NCBI GenBank assembly: GCA_006227085.1
Contig: SBFY01000181.1
Location: 1 to 7,172, forward strand
Direction: 5' to 3'
Length of the DNA: 7,172 nucleotides
Origin: Gammaproteobacteria bacterium
GTDB taxonomy: Bacteria > Pseudomonadota > Gammaproteobacteria > Pseudomonadales > M0112
In this document: positions 1-6,839 of the stretch, piece by piece
Position numbering within the stretch: position 1 is the first letter of the stretch
How the letters are laid out: the number at the start of each line of letters is the position of its first letter
Notes under the pieces: generated by a model
The model's input: the letters and a program-made list of their open reading frames with translations, nothing else
Databases searched by the model: none
What the model was told of the DNA's origin: nothing
Translations under genes and position numbers: made by a program

Positions 1-1472
1 GTTAACTGGGTAAACAGTGCTGCCGTTTCTGTGGATGTGTCCAGCTTCTGTGCACGATCAGACATCCACACAGCATTATAGTTAGCCGTCAGGAATGGCC
101 CTGAGGTACCAGCCAGAGGCCCGGCAACAAAGTCAGCGTAAGTCGGAATGATCGAGTTATCAATAGGGAAAGGACCAACAAAGGAATCCTGGAGGCCATC
201 CACCGTTTCTTCGTTATACAGGAACAGGCCTGTTACACCTTGCAAGCGACCTTCCATCGCAGTCCAGTTCAACTGGAATTCTTGTGAAAACTGGTCTGAC
301 TGACGCGGCGTATGCCATGGGCGATCAATCAATGGCAATTCAGTGCCATCAATCTCCTGATTCTGGAGAGTATCTACCGCACGCCATGCCGTAATACTTT
401 TGAACCCAACATCATCCAGACCCGCCCACGAACCAATTTGCCAATCCACCGTTGTGGAAAAGCTTTTCATGTCATTTTCGTATCGGCCGTTAGTTGACGC
501 ATAAAACTCATCGTCATCCAGCAGCATCTGTGATTTACATGCATCCGTGAAATCAGACACCCCACCACTGACGAAACCAATAGTGAATGGCAATGCCGGC
601 TGGCCACCTGTTGTAAAGAGGTTGGCAGCACCAGGTTGATCCAGTGTGTAAATACAATGTGCACCACGGCCTTTTTCACGCTGTTTACCAGCCGTGTAAT
701 TGAAATCCACGGTCACAGTATCACTAGCCATCCAGCGGAACTGGGCCTGGGCCGTCAGACGATCTTCATCATCGTATTCATTGATAGTGATATCCGTGCC
801 TGGCGCTTTTTGCTGGCTAAAGCCGTCACGCTTCACACTTGAGAAGGAGTAACGCGAATACAGCGTGTTATCAATCAGCGGTACGTTGACAGTCAACTGT
901 GCATCACGGCGATTGTAGTTACCCGCACGCAGCAGCAAATTACCCTCAAACTCTTCATTCGGCTTGTTGGTGTCGATCAGCATGGCACCGCCAGTCGCGT
1001 TCTTGCCAAACAGGGTACCTTGCGGGCCACGCAGCACCTGCACGTTAGCCACATCCACAAAATCCATCAGGGCACCGTCCGGACGACCCTGGTAAACGCC
1101 ATCAATATAAATTGCCACCCCGCTTTCCAGGGTTTCGTTGGTATCACGCTGACCGATACCACGAATATAGGGAGCTGCTGCACCACCCGTACCTGCACCA
1201 CCATCCAGACTCAAACCTGGAACCGATTCAGAAAGGTTCTGCAAGTTGGTGTAACCCGCATCCCGCAAGGCAGACCCTGAAAAAGCAGAAACGGCCACCG
1301 GGGCATCCTGCAGGCTTTCCGCCGTCTTACGGGCAGTCACCACCACTTCTTCAAGCATGCTAGCTTCCTGGGCTTGCGCCACGGCTGAGACACCTGACAA
1401 CGCAGGCAACAGCAGCGAGGCAGAACCAATGGCTACGGCGAGTTTACGGCGCAGAAACGGCTTACTACTCAT
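1..1472 (-). CDS. TonB-dependent outer-membrane receptor, 3' end beyond window
   Basis: The minus strand reads open from an ATG at 1472 to the left edge, giving 490 residues without a stop; the C-terminal barrel is missing. Upstream AAGGGA (1481-1486) lies 8 bases from the ATG. Residues 1-34 form a Sec signal peptide (SSKPFLRRK basic start, hydrophobic core, VAQA cleavage). A TonB-box-like EEVVVTARK follows at 41-49. The plug domain spans about 50-170 and carries PYIRGIGQRD (101-110), IYIDGVYQGR (121-130) and VLRGPQGTLFGKNATGG (146-162), a hallmark of this receptor class. Barrel strands then begin, including GLFLYNEE (415-422). Cys273 and Cys312 are the only cysteines and could form a loop disulfide. 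The family imports siderophores, vitamins or other large substrates with energy from TonB-ExbBD. The substrate cannot be told from sequence. GGT and CGT codons are favoured, unlike the neighbours, which fits strong expression or foreign origin. Confidence 0.95.
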   Translation of the reverse strand, partial: MSSKPFLRRKLAVAIGSASLLLPALSGVSAVAQAQEASMLEEVVVTARKTAESLQDAPVAVSAFSGSALRDAGYTNLQNLSESVPGLSLDGGAGTGGAAAPYIRGIGQRDTNETLESGVAIYIDGVYQGRPDGALMDFVDVANVQVLRGPQGTLFGKNATGGAMLIDTNKPNEEFEGNLLLRAGNYNRRDAQLTVNVPLIDNTLYSRYSFSSVKRDGFSQQKAPGTDITINEYDDEDRLTAQAQFRWMASDTVTVDFNYTAGKQREKGRGAHCIYTLDQPGAANLFTTGGQPALPFTIGFVSGGVSDFTDACKSQMLLDDDEFYASTNGRYENDMKSFSTTVDWQIGSWAGLDDVGFKSITAWRAVDTLQNQEIDGTELPLIDRPWHTPRQSDQFSQEFQLNWTAMEGRLQGVTGLFLYNEETVDGLQDSFVGPFPIDNSIIPTYADFVAGPLAGTSGPFLTANYNAVWMSDRAQKLDTSTETAALFTQL

Positions 1473-1511
1473 ATGATTTATCCCTTGTGGAGTTGCTGTT
1501 TTCTTTATTTT

Positions 1512-1527
1512 TCAGATAGTTATCTGA
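1512..1527. promoter_or_regulatory. Perfect dyad TCAGATA-gt-TATCTGA, candidate operator
   Basis: Two 7-base arms are perfect reverse complements around a 2-base centre, 40 bases before the receptor ATG and just downstream of the candidate receptor promoters. A third half-site overlaps it: TTATC-t-GATAA at 1520-1530, so GATA/TATC elements alternate three times. Position and symmetry suit a dimeric repressor, for example of the TetR or GntR type, or a short mRNA hairpin in the leader. No regulator gene in the window points to which protein would bind. The dyad is observed; the function is inference. Confidence 0.45.
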
Positions 1528-1572
1528 TAAATGGCGGCCATGTTTTATATGGGTTTATTGGCACACCCGCGT

Positions 1573-1601
1573 TTTATATCAGACAAGCCTTGCTGGCGCA
1601 A
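1573..1601 (-). promoter_or_regulatory. Candidate sigma-70 promoter of the TonB-dependent receptor
   Basis: On the minus strand TTGCGC (1601-1596) and TATAAA (1578-1573) are separated by 17 bases, a near-consensus -10 with a fair -35, about 100 bases before the receptor start. The 9-base word GTTTTATAT occurs twice on the plus strand (1542-1550 and 1571-1579), so a second TATAAA lies at 1549-1544. That one has no good -35, but its predicted start would sit directly beside the dyad at 1512-1527. No Fur-box-like 19-base dyad is apparent, so iron control is not supported by what can be seen. Confidence 0.4.
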
Positions 1602-1650
1602 TCTTTTTAGGGGGAACACCAACAATTAACGTGGCTCGCAACACCTGTAA

Positions 1651-1673
1651 CAGGCCGCTATGATGCCGGCCTG
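1651..1673 (+). promoter_or_regulatory. Candidate dusA -10 region enclosed by a perfect 7-base inverted repeat
   Basis: TATGAT at 1659-1664 is a good -10 match, 33 bases before the dusA ATG. The -35 region around 1635-1641 is weak. The -10 sits in the loop of CAGGCCG (1651-1657) and CGGCCTG (1667-1673), perfect arms separated by 9 bases. Such placement would let a dimeric protein block RNA polymerase. If transcription instead starts upstream, the same dyad would be a GC-rich leader hairpin about 25 bases before the start codon. The evidence is symmetry and position only. Confidence 0.35.
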
Positions 1674-1697
1674 CATTGCAAGAGCATTGGCTTCCAC

Positions 1698-2678
1698 ATG
1701 GGCAAACCCGCTCACACCCTCTCGACTGCCCCCATGCTGGACATCACCGACCGGCATGCCCGCTACCTATTCCGGCTAATCAGCCAACACACCCTGCTTT
1801 ATACCGAAATGATCACGACGGGAGCCCTGCTGCATGGCGACCCGGGTCGCTGGTTGGGCCACCACCCGGCAGAACACCCGCTGGCCCTGCAACTGGGGGG
1901 CTCTGACCCGGAATCGCTGGCCCGTTGCTGCAAGCTGGCAGCCACTTATGGCTATGATGAGATCAACCTGAATGCCGGCTGCCCCAGCGACCGGGTCAGT
2001 GCTGGCCGTTTCGGGGCCTGCTTGATGGCAGAACCTGAACTGGTCGCCCAGTGCCTCCGATCAATGCAATCCGCCACCACCATACCCGTGACCATCAAGA
2101 CCCGACTCGGCATTGACGAGCATGACGATGATGCATTCCTGTACCGCTTTCTTGATGCCGTCACGGCTGCAGGCTGCCAAACCATCATCCTCCACGCCCG
2201 CAAGGCCTGGCTGAAAGGCTTGAGCCCAAAAGAGAACCGGGAGATTCCACCGCTGGAATACCAGCGGGTGTACGCCGCCAAGGAACGCTACCCCGAATGC
2301 ACCATTATCCTGAATGGCGGTGTGCGTACGCTGGAGGAGGCACAACAGCACCTGCGCCAGGTTGATGGCGTCATGATTGGGCGCGCGGCCTACGATGACC
2401 CCTTTATGCTGGCAAAGGCTGACACGATGATTTTTGGCGACAGCACGCCACCGTCACAGCCACAACAGGTGATTTGCCGCTATCGCGAATATATGGTGCA
2501 GGAACTGGACAAGGGCACCGCCCTGCATCACATGAGTCGCCATTTGCTGGGATTATTTCACGGCAAACCCGGAGCGAAGCGATTCCGTCGCTATATCAGT
2601 GAAAACGCCCACCGGGCCAATGCCGGCATCGAGGTTGTTGATGAAGCACTGGAACAGCTGGGGCCTTTAGCCGATTAG
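1698..2678 (+). CDS. dusA: tRNA-dihydrouridine(20/20a) synthase DusA
   Basis: This FMN-dependent enzyme reduces uridines 20 and 20a in the D-loop of tRNAs with NADPH. The 326-residue product has about the usual DusA length (roughly 330). An N-terminal TIM barrel carries APMLDITDRH (11-20), LLYTEM (33-38), ALQLGGSDP (63-71) and YDEINLNAGCPSDRV (86-100), with Cys95 as the expected proton-donating catalytic cysteine. It continues with VTIKTRLGID (131-140), HARKAWLKGLSPKENREIPP (166-185), which is the DusA-specific signature, and the FMN-phosphate segment NGGVR...DGVMIGRAAY (206-232). The helical tRNA-binding domain follows, with HHMSRHLLGLFHGKPGAKRF (277-296). The Shine-Dalgarno signal before 1698 is weak, but the barrel begins immediately and no better in-frame start is seen. 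In other bacteria the 5' part of dusA is an integration site for genomic islands; no island or attachment duplication is seen here. The gene diverges from the receptor gene and converges on rssC. Confidence 0.97.
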   Translation: MGKPAHTLSTAPMLDITDRHARYLFRLISQHTLLYTEMITTGALLHGDPGRWLGHHPAEHPLALQLGGSDPESLARCCKLAATYGYDEINLNAGCPSDRVSAGRFGACLMAEPELVAQCLRSMQSATTIPVTIKTRLGIDEHDDDAFLYRFLDAVTAAGCQTIILHARKAWLKGLSPKENREIPPLEYQRVYAAKERYPECTIILNGGVRTLEEAQQHLRQVDGVMIGRAAYDDPFMLAKADTMIFGDSTPPSQPQQVICRYREYMVQELDKGTALHHMSRHLLGLFHGKPGAKRFRRYISENAHRANAGIEVVDEALEQLGPLAD

Positions 2679-3166
2679 AACGGGCGATCCCGTTCAAGGC
2701 TATTCACCAGGTCACTGAAGGCCAACCGGTTACGTTCATTAAGCGCCATCAGGTGGCGATGGGCATCCAACACCCGTTCACGCACCTCTTCCTCAGAGGC
2801 GTTATCACACAGCAATGCGGTGAGTCCTGAAAACGTCTTGAATGCCTGCGGCTCGATCGCAAACACTTCATCGATACCCATACTGGCCAACAAACGTCGC
2901 AAATCCGCATCGGGACAGAACAGCACCGCCGGGATTCCCAGTCGCTTCCGTACCTTGAGGCCCAACCGGACCAGCTGGCCAAGCGTAGTGCTATCCAGGT
3001 TCTCTGCATCGGTGCAATCGACCAGCACACTGTTCAGGCCAGCATCTTCTGCCACCTGGTCAATAAACGCATCGAAAGCCGTGCACAGGGTCAGGCGCAC
3101 ATCCCCTTCAAGCCGCACGATACAGTCGCCGTCATGGCAGGCCACTCGAATACTACCGGGCTGCAC
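2675..3166 (-). CDS. rssC: STAS-domain anti-sigma-factor antagonist (RssC/SpoIIAA-like)
   Basis: Proteins of this type bind a kinase/anti-sigma factor when dephosphorylated and release the sigma factor or other target. From the GTG at 3166 the product is 163 residues. The STAS fold covers about residues 5-110: IVRLEGDVRL (16-25), VLVDCTDAENLDSTTLGQLV (47-66), then IPAVLFCPDADLRRLLASMGI. LDSTTLG matches the MDSSGLG phosphorylation loop of SpoIIAA, giving Ser59 as the expected phosphoacceptor. About 50 further residues form a charged helical C-terminal tail. An upstream in-frame ATG at 3205 would overlap the phosphatase gene by 53 bases; the GTG is preferred because AAGGA precedes it by 9 bases and the overlap falls to 14 bases, typical of translational coupling. 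MlaB, the STAS subunit of the Mla transporter, was considered, but pairing with a PP2C phosphatase favours partner switching. Confidence 0.85.
   Translation of the reverse strand: MQPGSIRVACHDGDCIVRLEGDVRLTLCTAFDAFIDQVAEDAGLNSVLVDCTDAENLDSTTLGQLVRLGLKVRKRLGIPAVLFCPDADLRRLLASMGIDEVFAIEPQAFKTFSGLTALLCDNASEEEVRERVLDAHRHLMALNERNRLAFSDLVNSLERDRPF
2678..2695. terminator. Stem-loop at overlapping stop codons of dusA and rssC
   Basis: GAACGGG-cgat-CCCGTTC is a perfect 7-base stem with a 4-base loop, starting on the last base of the dusA stop codon and lying inside the last codons of rssC. Because the sequence is symmetrical it would form in both transcripts. No T-run follows on either strand, so it is not a classical intrinsic terminator. 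It could still pause polymerase or protect 3' ends where two genes converge with no spacer. Confidence 0.35.
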
Positions 3167-4352
3167 GATTCCACTTCCTTGCAATACTGACAATGGCAAT
3201 ATCATCAGGCAGGTTGTCGATTGCCTGCTTCAGCCCCAGTGCACTCACCGCCTCATTGGCACCTGCGCCAGAACGCGAAAGAATCTCGAGCAACACCGCT
3301 TCACGTTCAGATAATTTTTCGCCTGGCAACAATTCCAGCACACCGTCCGAACACAGGAACAAGGCAAATGATTCTGGCAGGCTCACTTGCCGGTTCTGGT
3401 AACTGGCCTCCGGAAACAACCCGATCGGCTTGCCCTGGCCTTCAAGGTAGCTCGCACCCGCAGTGGTCAGCAGTACCGGCATGGGAAATTGTGCACCCAC
3501 GCTATAGGTCAAGACACCCGTGGGCGCATCAATGCAACCGGCGAAAATAGTAGCGTGCTTGCCAATACCCAACGCCAATAATTCCTCATTCGCTTTTGAC
3601 AGCACTGCGGCAGGATCCAGGATGGTCGGATCCTTCTCATGCATATACTGGCTACGCAGGCGGGCCGTCAGGTTTTTCAGGGCTACAGTAAGAAACGCAG
3701 AAGAAGCCCCGTGACCAGAGATATCAGCCATAAAAAAGGCCAGCGTTGAACGGCCGACCTTGAAGTAATCGATGAAGTCGCCACTCAGGTACAAGGACGG
3801 CAGGATGCGGTGGGTACAGCGAAACCCGCAAATGCGCTTGGGCGTTGCCGGTAACATGCGCATTTGCACATGGCGACCCGCCTGCTGGTCCATCTGCAGG
3901 GCCTGCAAACTGGCAGCCAGCTCCTGGTTGGTTTTTTCCAGCTCTTCACGGTAATGGCGATTTTCATCACGCAGTGCGGCTTGCTCAAGGCAACGACGCA
4001 CCGCATGCATCAGCAGCCCGATGTCTGCAATCGGCTTGATAAAATAATCGCTGGCGCCCAAACGCAGCGCTTCCATGACATCCGACAGCTCATCCGTGCC
4101 TGACACCACGATGACCGGCACATCGCTGGCACTGGCAGCAATCTTGCGGAGGACATCGATGCCATCTTCATCCGGCATGTGCAGGTCACAAATCACGACA
4201 TCAGGCTTTTGCTTGGCAAACAAGGACAACCCTTTCTTGCCACTCGCTGCCTCAAGCACAGTATGTCCCGCCGACGACAATTGACCTGACAACTCCTTTC
4301 TCAGCTGGGAGTCATCATCAATCAGCAATACGGTCGGGCGATGCATTTTCAT
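3153..4352 (-). CDS. rssB: Response regulator fused to PP2C/SpoIIE-type Ser/Thr phosphatase (RssB-like)
   Basis: The 399-residue product probably dephosphorylates the STAS protein encoded next to it, in response to an upstream histidine kinase or phosphotransfer protein. An N-terminal receiver domain spans about 5-118: acidic cluster DDD (12-14), phosphoacceptor Asp56 in VICDLHMPDEDG, Ser84 in VVSGT and Lys106 in YFIKP. A charged, coiled-coil-like linker follows (about 122-165). The phosphatase domain (about 180-395) keeps the metal-binding acids: SGDFIDYF (Asp192, Asp195), MADISGHG (Asp210), LFLCSDGVLE (Asp336) and LPDD (383-384). The Escherichia coli RssB effector domain is a degenerate, inactive PP2C that delivers sigma-S to ClpXP; this one looks catalytically intact, as in the RssB-RssC pairs of pseudomonads. 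It lacks the C-terminal kinase domain of HsbR/CrsR regulators. ATG 4352 is chosen; a TTG at 4373 or ATG at 4346 is also possible. It starts 27 bases after the mlaA stop and probably shares its transcript. Confidence 0.9.
   Translation of the reverse strand: MKMHRPTVLLIDDDSQLRKELSGQLSSAGHTVLEAASGKKGLSLFAKQKPDVVICDLHMPDEDGIDVLRKIAASASDVPVIVVSGTDELSDVMEALRLGASDYFIKPIADIGLLMHAVRRCLEQAALRDENRHYREELEKTNQELAASLQALQMDQQAGRHVQMRMLPATPKRICGFRCTHRILPSLYLSGDFIDYFKVGRSTLAFFMADISGHGASSAFLTVALKNLTARLRSQYMHEKDPTILDPAAVLSKANEELLALGIGKHATIFAGCIDAPTGVLTYSVGAQFPMPVLLTTAGASYLEGQGKPIGLFPEASYQNRQVSLPESFALFLCSDGVLELLPGEKLSEREAVLLEILSRSGAGANEAVSALGLKQAIDNLPDDIAIVSIARKWNRAAR
3176..3180 (-). promoter_or_regulatory. Ribosome binding site AAGGA that decides the rssC start
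   Basis: AAGGA on the minus strand lies 9 bases before the GTG at 3166 and inside the last codons of rssB. No comparable signal was found supporting the ATG at 3205. It supports the GTG start and a coupled translation of rssB and rssC. Confidence 0.6.
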
Positions 4353-4379
4353 GGAGTTAACAACCTGCCCCAAACCATC

Positions 4380-5111
4380 TCAAAACGTTTCATCGAATCC
4401 GCTGCCAAAGTCATCCTCGACTTCGCCATCACGGATCAAGGCTTCACGTTGCTGGAGATACGCATCCCGCATAAACACATACGGGTCACCAAAAATCACG
4501 TCTTCGACTTTCAAGAGCTCCGCGCGGCGACTGACATAATCCGTTGCCACCGATACATTACGGGTAGGAATATGGTCGACCTCCTCCAGCGGATGCACAA
4601 ACGCATCCACGGAAAGCCCAGCCACTCCACGCACGGTTTTTGGGCCAAAAAACGGCATCACAAAATACGGGCCTTGCGGCACACCCCAGACAGCCAATGT
4701 CTGGTCGAAATCCTCCTCGTGCCGCTCCAGCCCCATGTGACTGGCCACATCAAAGATACCCACCACCCCGACGGTTGTGTTCACCAGGAAACGCGCTGTG
4801 TCGGACGCCGCCATGACCGGCTTTCCCTGCAACAGCTGGTTCAGCAAGTTACGGATTTCCTGCAAGTTGCGGAACATATTGTTCACGCCTCGCTCAACAG
4901 GATCCGGTGTCACCCACTGGTAACCTTTGGCAACCGGTTTCAAGGTATAGCGATCCAGCGTGTCGTTGAAACGGTAAATCCCGCGATTCATGCGTTCCCA
5001 TGGATCCACCTCTTCTGCCGTCCCGGCAAGAGCCGGCCATGCGCAGATGGCACACAGCCACACAGCCATCAGGCGGAACGAAATCGGCAAGGACACCCGG
5101 CAAGACACCAT
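4380..5111 (-). CDS. mlaA: MlaA (VacJ) outer-membrane lipid asymmetry protein, without lipobox
   Basis: MlaA sits in the inner leaflet of the outer membrane with a porin and removes stray phospholipids from the outer leaflet, passing them to periplasmic MlaC and the MlaFEDB transporter. The 243-residue product shows DPWERMNRGIYRFNDTLDRY (36-55) followed by LKPVAKGYQWVTP, the classic VacJ start, then the membrane-embedded central part with RFLVNTTVG, DFDQTLAVWGVPQGPYFVMP and FFGPKTVRG. This is a full-length family member. The N-terminus (residues 1-29, cut after ALA) is a signal peptide, but no cysteine lies at a lipobox: Cys20 and Cys23 have poor flanks and the cleavage site reads ALA-GT. ATG 5111 is chosen because AGGAG (5128-5124) precedes it, though 12 bases away; an in-frame ATG at 5141 would add ten residues and has no such signal. 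Confidence 0.93.
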   Translation of the reverse strand: MVSCRVSLPISFRLMAVWLCAICAWPALAGTAEEVDPWERMNRGIYRFNDTLDRYTLKPVAKGYQWVTPDPVERGVNNMFRNLQEIRNLLNQLLQGKPVMAASDTARFLVNTTVGVVGIFDVASHMGLERHEEDFDQTLAVWGVPQGPYFVMPFFGPKTVRGVAGLSVDAFVHPLEEVDHIPTRNVSVATDYVSRRAELLKVEDVIFGDPYVFMRDAYLQQREALIRDGEVEDDFGSGFDETF

Positions 5112-5176
5112 GAGGGAAGCGCTCTCCTGCGGCAGGACCATCGGCGTTGGGGCCCACGGGGTTGGACAAGGGGCGC

Positions 5177-5207
5177 ATTATAAAGGATAGCGAAGCCCTG
5201 TAGGCAA
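5177..5207 (-). promoter_or_regulatory. Candidate promoter of the mlaA-rssB-rssC transcript
   Basis: A perfect TATAAT (5182-5177 on the minus strand) lies in the 106-base gap between bufC and mlaA. TTGCCT (5207-5202) upstream is a partial -35 with a long 19-base spacer. Transcription would begin near 5170, giving a leader of about 60 bases. This suggests that mlaA and its followers are not only read through from the buf operon. Confidence 0.5.
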
Positions 5208-5217
5208 CCGCTGCGGA

Positions 5218-5979
5218 CTACTGCCCGGCCTGGCAAGGCTGACTGCCCAGCAGGATGTCGCGCTGGCGGAAAAACTCCAGCACCCCGCAGGCATCCTGCC
5301 ACCACACATCAGGGTCCGCAGGTTGCCAGGCATCCATCAGGTACTGCAGGCAGCGCCGGCCAGACCACCCTTGTGCTGACTTTTCCTGCAGTAGCGCCAG
5401 CATTGACGAGGACTGGGGGCTGATAACGGAAAAGTGCACTTTTTCATCACGGCCACGACATACCACCAGGCAAGTCTCCCCGGGATCCGGGCAAGACAAT
5501 GCCTCGCCCAGCTGATGCACCGGATACCCATAGCGCAAGTTCCAGGCTAACGGTGACACCACCGGCGTGCCTGCCAGCAGGTCTCCCTGCGGATCTGCGT
5601 CTGGCCACACCACATCCAGCGTGTCCAATGCCAGCTCCACCCATTCGTAATGCGCCAGTTCTGGCAGGTATGGCATATCATCAGGCCGATTGATCCCACC
5701 TTGCATCAGGCATTGCAAGAACTCCTGGCTGATCTCAAGAAAATACGGCGTGTCGCAGCGATGGGAAACCATGAATTCCCGGACCATGGCTGACCAGCGC
5801 ACATCACCCAGCAGGCGACAACACACCGGGAAAACACCGCGCAGGAAATTGTCGAGATTATTGAAAAAAAGGTCGCGGTAAATCGCCAGCCGGCGATCTT
5901 CGATTCCTGCTGGCGCCAGTGCATTCGCAGGATCGCGGATATGGGCTGCCAACATCGCCTGTCGCTGCTGGAAATCCAT
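5218..5979 (-). CDS. bufC: BufC/HvfC partner protein of the DUF692 oxidase (DUF2063)
   Basis: In characterised bufferin/Hvf systems this protein forms a complex with the oxidase and helps it bind the precursor peptide. The 253-residue length is usual for the family. The N-terminal DUF2063 helical domain (about 4-92, often labelled putative DNA-binding) shows RRLAIYRDLFFNNLDNFL (29-46), FPVCCRLLG (50-58) and W62, FM, TPYFLEISQEFLQCL (77-91). The C-terminal half has LPELAHYEWVELAL (105-118) and an LRYGYPVHQL segment (148-157), both typical of HvfC proteins. The start ATG shares one base with the bufB stop (TAATG), a sign of translational coupling. DNA binding is not supported by this context; the adjacent precursor and oxidase point to RiPP maturation in the cytoplasm. 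Confidence 0.88.
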   Translation of the reverse strand: MDFQQRQAMLAAHIRDPANALAPAGIEDRRLAIYRDLFFNNLDNFLRGVFPVCCRLLGDVRWSAMVREFMVSHRCDTPYFLEISQEFLQCLMQGGINRPDDMPYLPELAHYEWVELALDTLDVVWPDADPQGDLLAGTPVVSPLAWNLRYGYPVHQLGEALSCPDPGETCLVVCRGRDEKVHFSVISPQSSSMLALLQEKSAQGWSGRRCLQYLMDAWQPADPDVWWQDACGVLEFFRQRDILLGSQPCQAGQ

Positions 5980-6830
5980 TACCGGCCAACCCCCAGACGG
6001 GGTGAAGCCGCCAGGGCTTCATGCTGGATTTGCTTCACCTGCCCCAATTCAGCCAACAGGTCTGGTAATGGGGGGATATTGAAATCCCGTTCCAGCAGTG
6101 TCGGTTTCACCCCCACATGCCGGTACGCCACAGCCAGCAAATCCCATACCGGGTCAATCACATCAGCCCCATGGGTATCCACCCGCAAATCTTCAGCCTC
6201 CACATAATGACCTGCCACATGCATGGCGACCACGCGATCGGCTGGCATCGAGAGCAGGAAATCCCGGGCGTCATAGCCGTGGTTGATGCTGTTCACCACA
6301 ATATTATTCACATCCAGCAACAAATCGCAGTCGGCCTCCTGCAACACGGCACGAATGAATTCAGCCTCCGATAATTCACCACCCAAAGAAGCGTAATACG
6401 AAGCGTTTTCCATCGCGATACGGCAGCCAAGGCGATCCTGCACCTGCCGTATGCGTGAGGCCACATAACGCACGGCTTCTTCCGTAAAAGGAATCGGCAT
6501 CAGGTCATACAAATGACCATCGTCACCACACGCCGTCAAGTGTTCGGAATACAAAGGACACTGGAAGCGTTGCATCATCAGTGCAATCGCATCCAGCAAT
6601 TCGGTATCCAGCGGTCGGGGACCACCAATATCCAGGGAAAGACCATGCAGGGTTAGCGGGTAGCGCTCAGCCATTTCTGCCAATTGCCGGCCAAGGCGGC
6701 CGCCCACCCCGATCCAGTTCTCCGGAGCCACCTCCAGGTAATCAATCGGGGCATGCGGCGATGCCAGCAATTCCGGTAACAAGGAACGGCGCAAGCCCAA
6801 GCCTGCGCCCTGCACGTCCATAGGGTTCAT
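5979..6830 (-). CDS. bufB: BufB/HvfB multinuclear iron-dependent oxidase (MNIO, DUF692)
   Basis: MNIO enzymes use a two- or three-iron centre and oxygen to turn cysteines of precursor peptides into oxazolone/thioamide or thiooxazole groups. The 283-residue product is a TIM-barrel of normal family length. It begins with GAGLGLRRSLLPELL (8-22) and YLEVAPENWIG (31-41). Likely metal ligands and active-site residues are His62 (LHGLSLDIGG), Glu96-His97 (YSEHL), Glu141-Asn142 (MENASYY), Asp173 and Asn175-176 (LLLDVNNIVVNSINHG), His204 and His208 (MHVAGH), Asp218 and His220 (DTHG) and Glu248 (LLERD). The assignment to particular ligands is by family pattern, not proof. ATG 6830 lies 9 bases after the bufA stop with only a weak Shine-Dalgarno signal; an ATG at 6821 is an alternative. 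Its place between an EGKCG precursor and a DUF2063 gene makes the function clear. Confidence 0.93.
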   Translation of the reverse strand: MNPMDVQGAGLGLRRSLLPELLASPHAPIDYLEVAPENWIGVGGRLGRQLAEMAERYPLTLHGLSLDIGGPRPLDTELLDAIALMMQRFQCPLYSEHLTACGDDGHLYDLMPIPFTEEAVRYVASRIRQVQDRLGCRIAMENASYYASLGGELSEAEFIRAVLQEADCDLLLDVNNIVVNSINHGYDARDFLLSMPADRVVAMHVAGHYVEAEDLRVDTHGADVIDPVWDLLAVAYRHVGVKPTLLERDFNIPPLPDLLAELGQVKQIQHEALAASPRLGVGR

Positions 6831-6839
6831 GTCGCGAGC

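Noticed and set aside
312..1363. Plus-strand open frames of 60-86 codons under the receptor
   Set aside because: They oppose a continuous receptor frame with strong motifs and carry no recognisable domain.
1698..1800. Genomic-island attachment site in the 5' part of dusA
   Set aside because: This is a known hotspot in other bacteria, but no integrase, repeated dusA fragment or island gene is visible here.
2675..3166. MlaB of the Mla transporter
   Set aside because: It is a STAS protein in a window with mlaA, but it is longer than MlaB (about 100 aa), has a phosphorylation loop, and overlaps a PP2C phosphatase gene rather than mlaFEDC.
4341..5183. Long plus-strand open frame of 280 codons
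   Set aside because: It lies opposite mlaA, which has clear family motifs, and its translation is His/Arg-rich with no recognisable domain. It is an antisense shadow.
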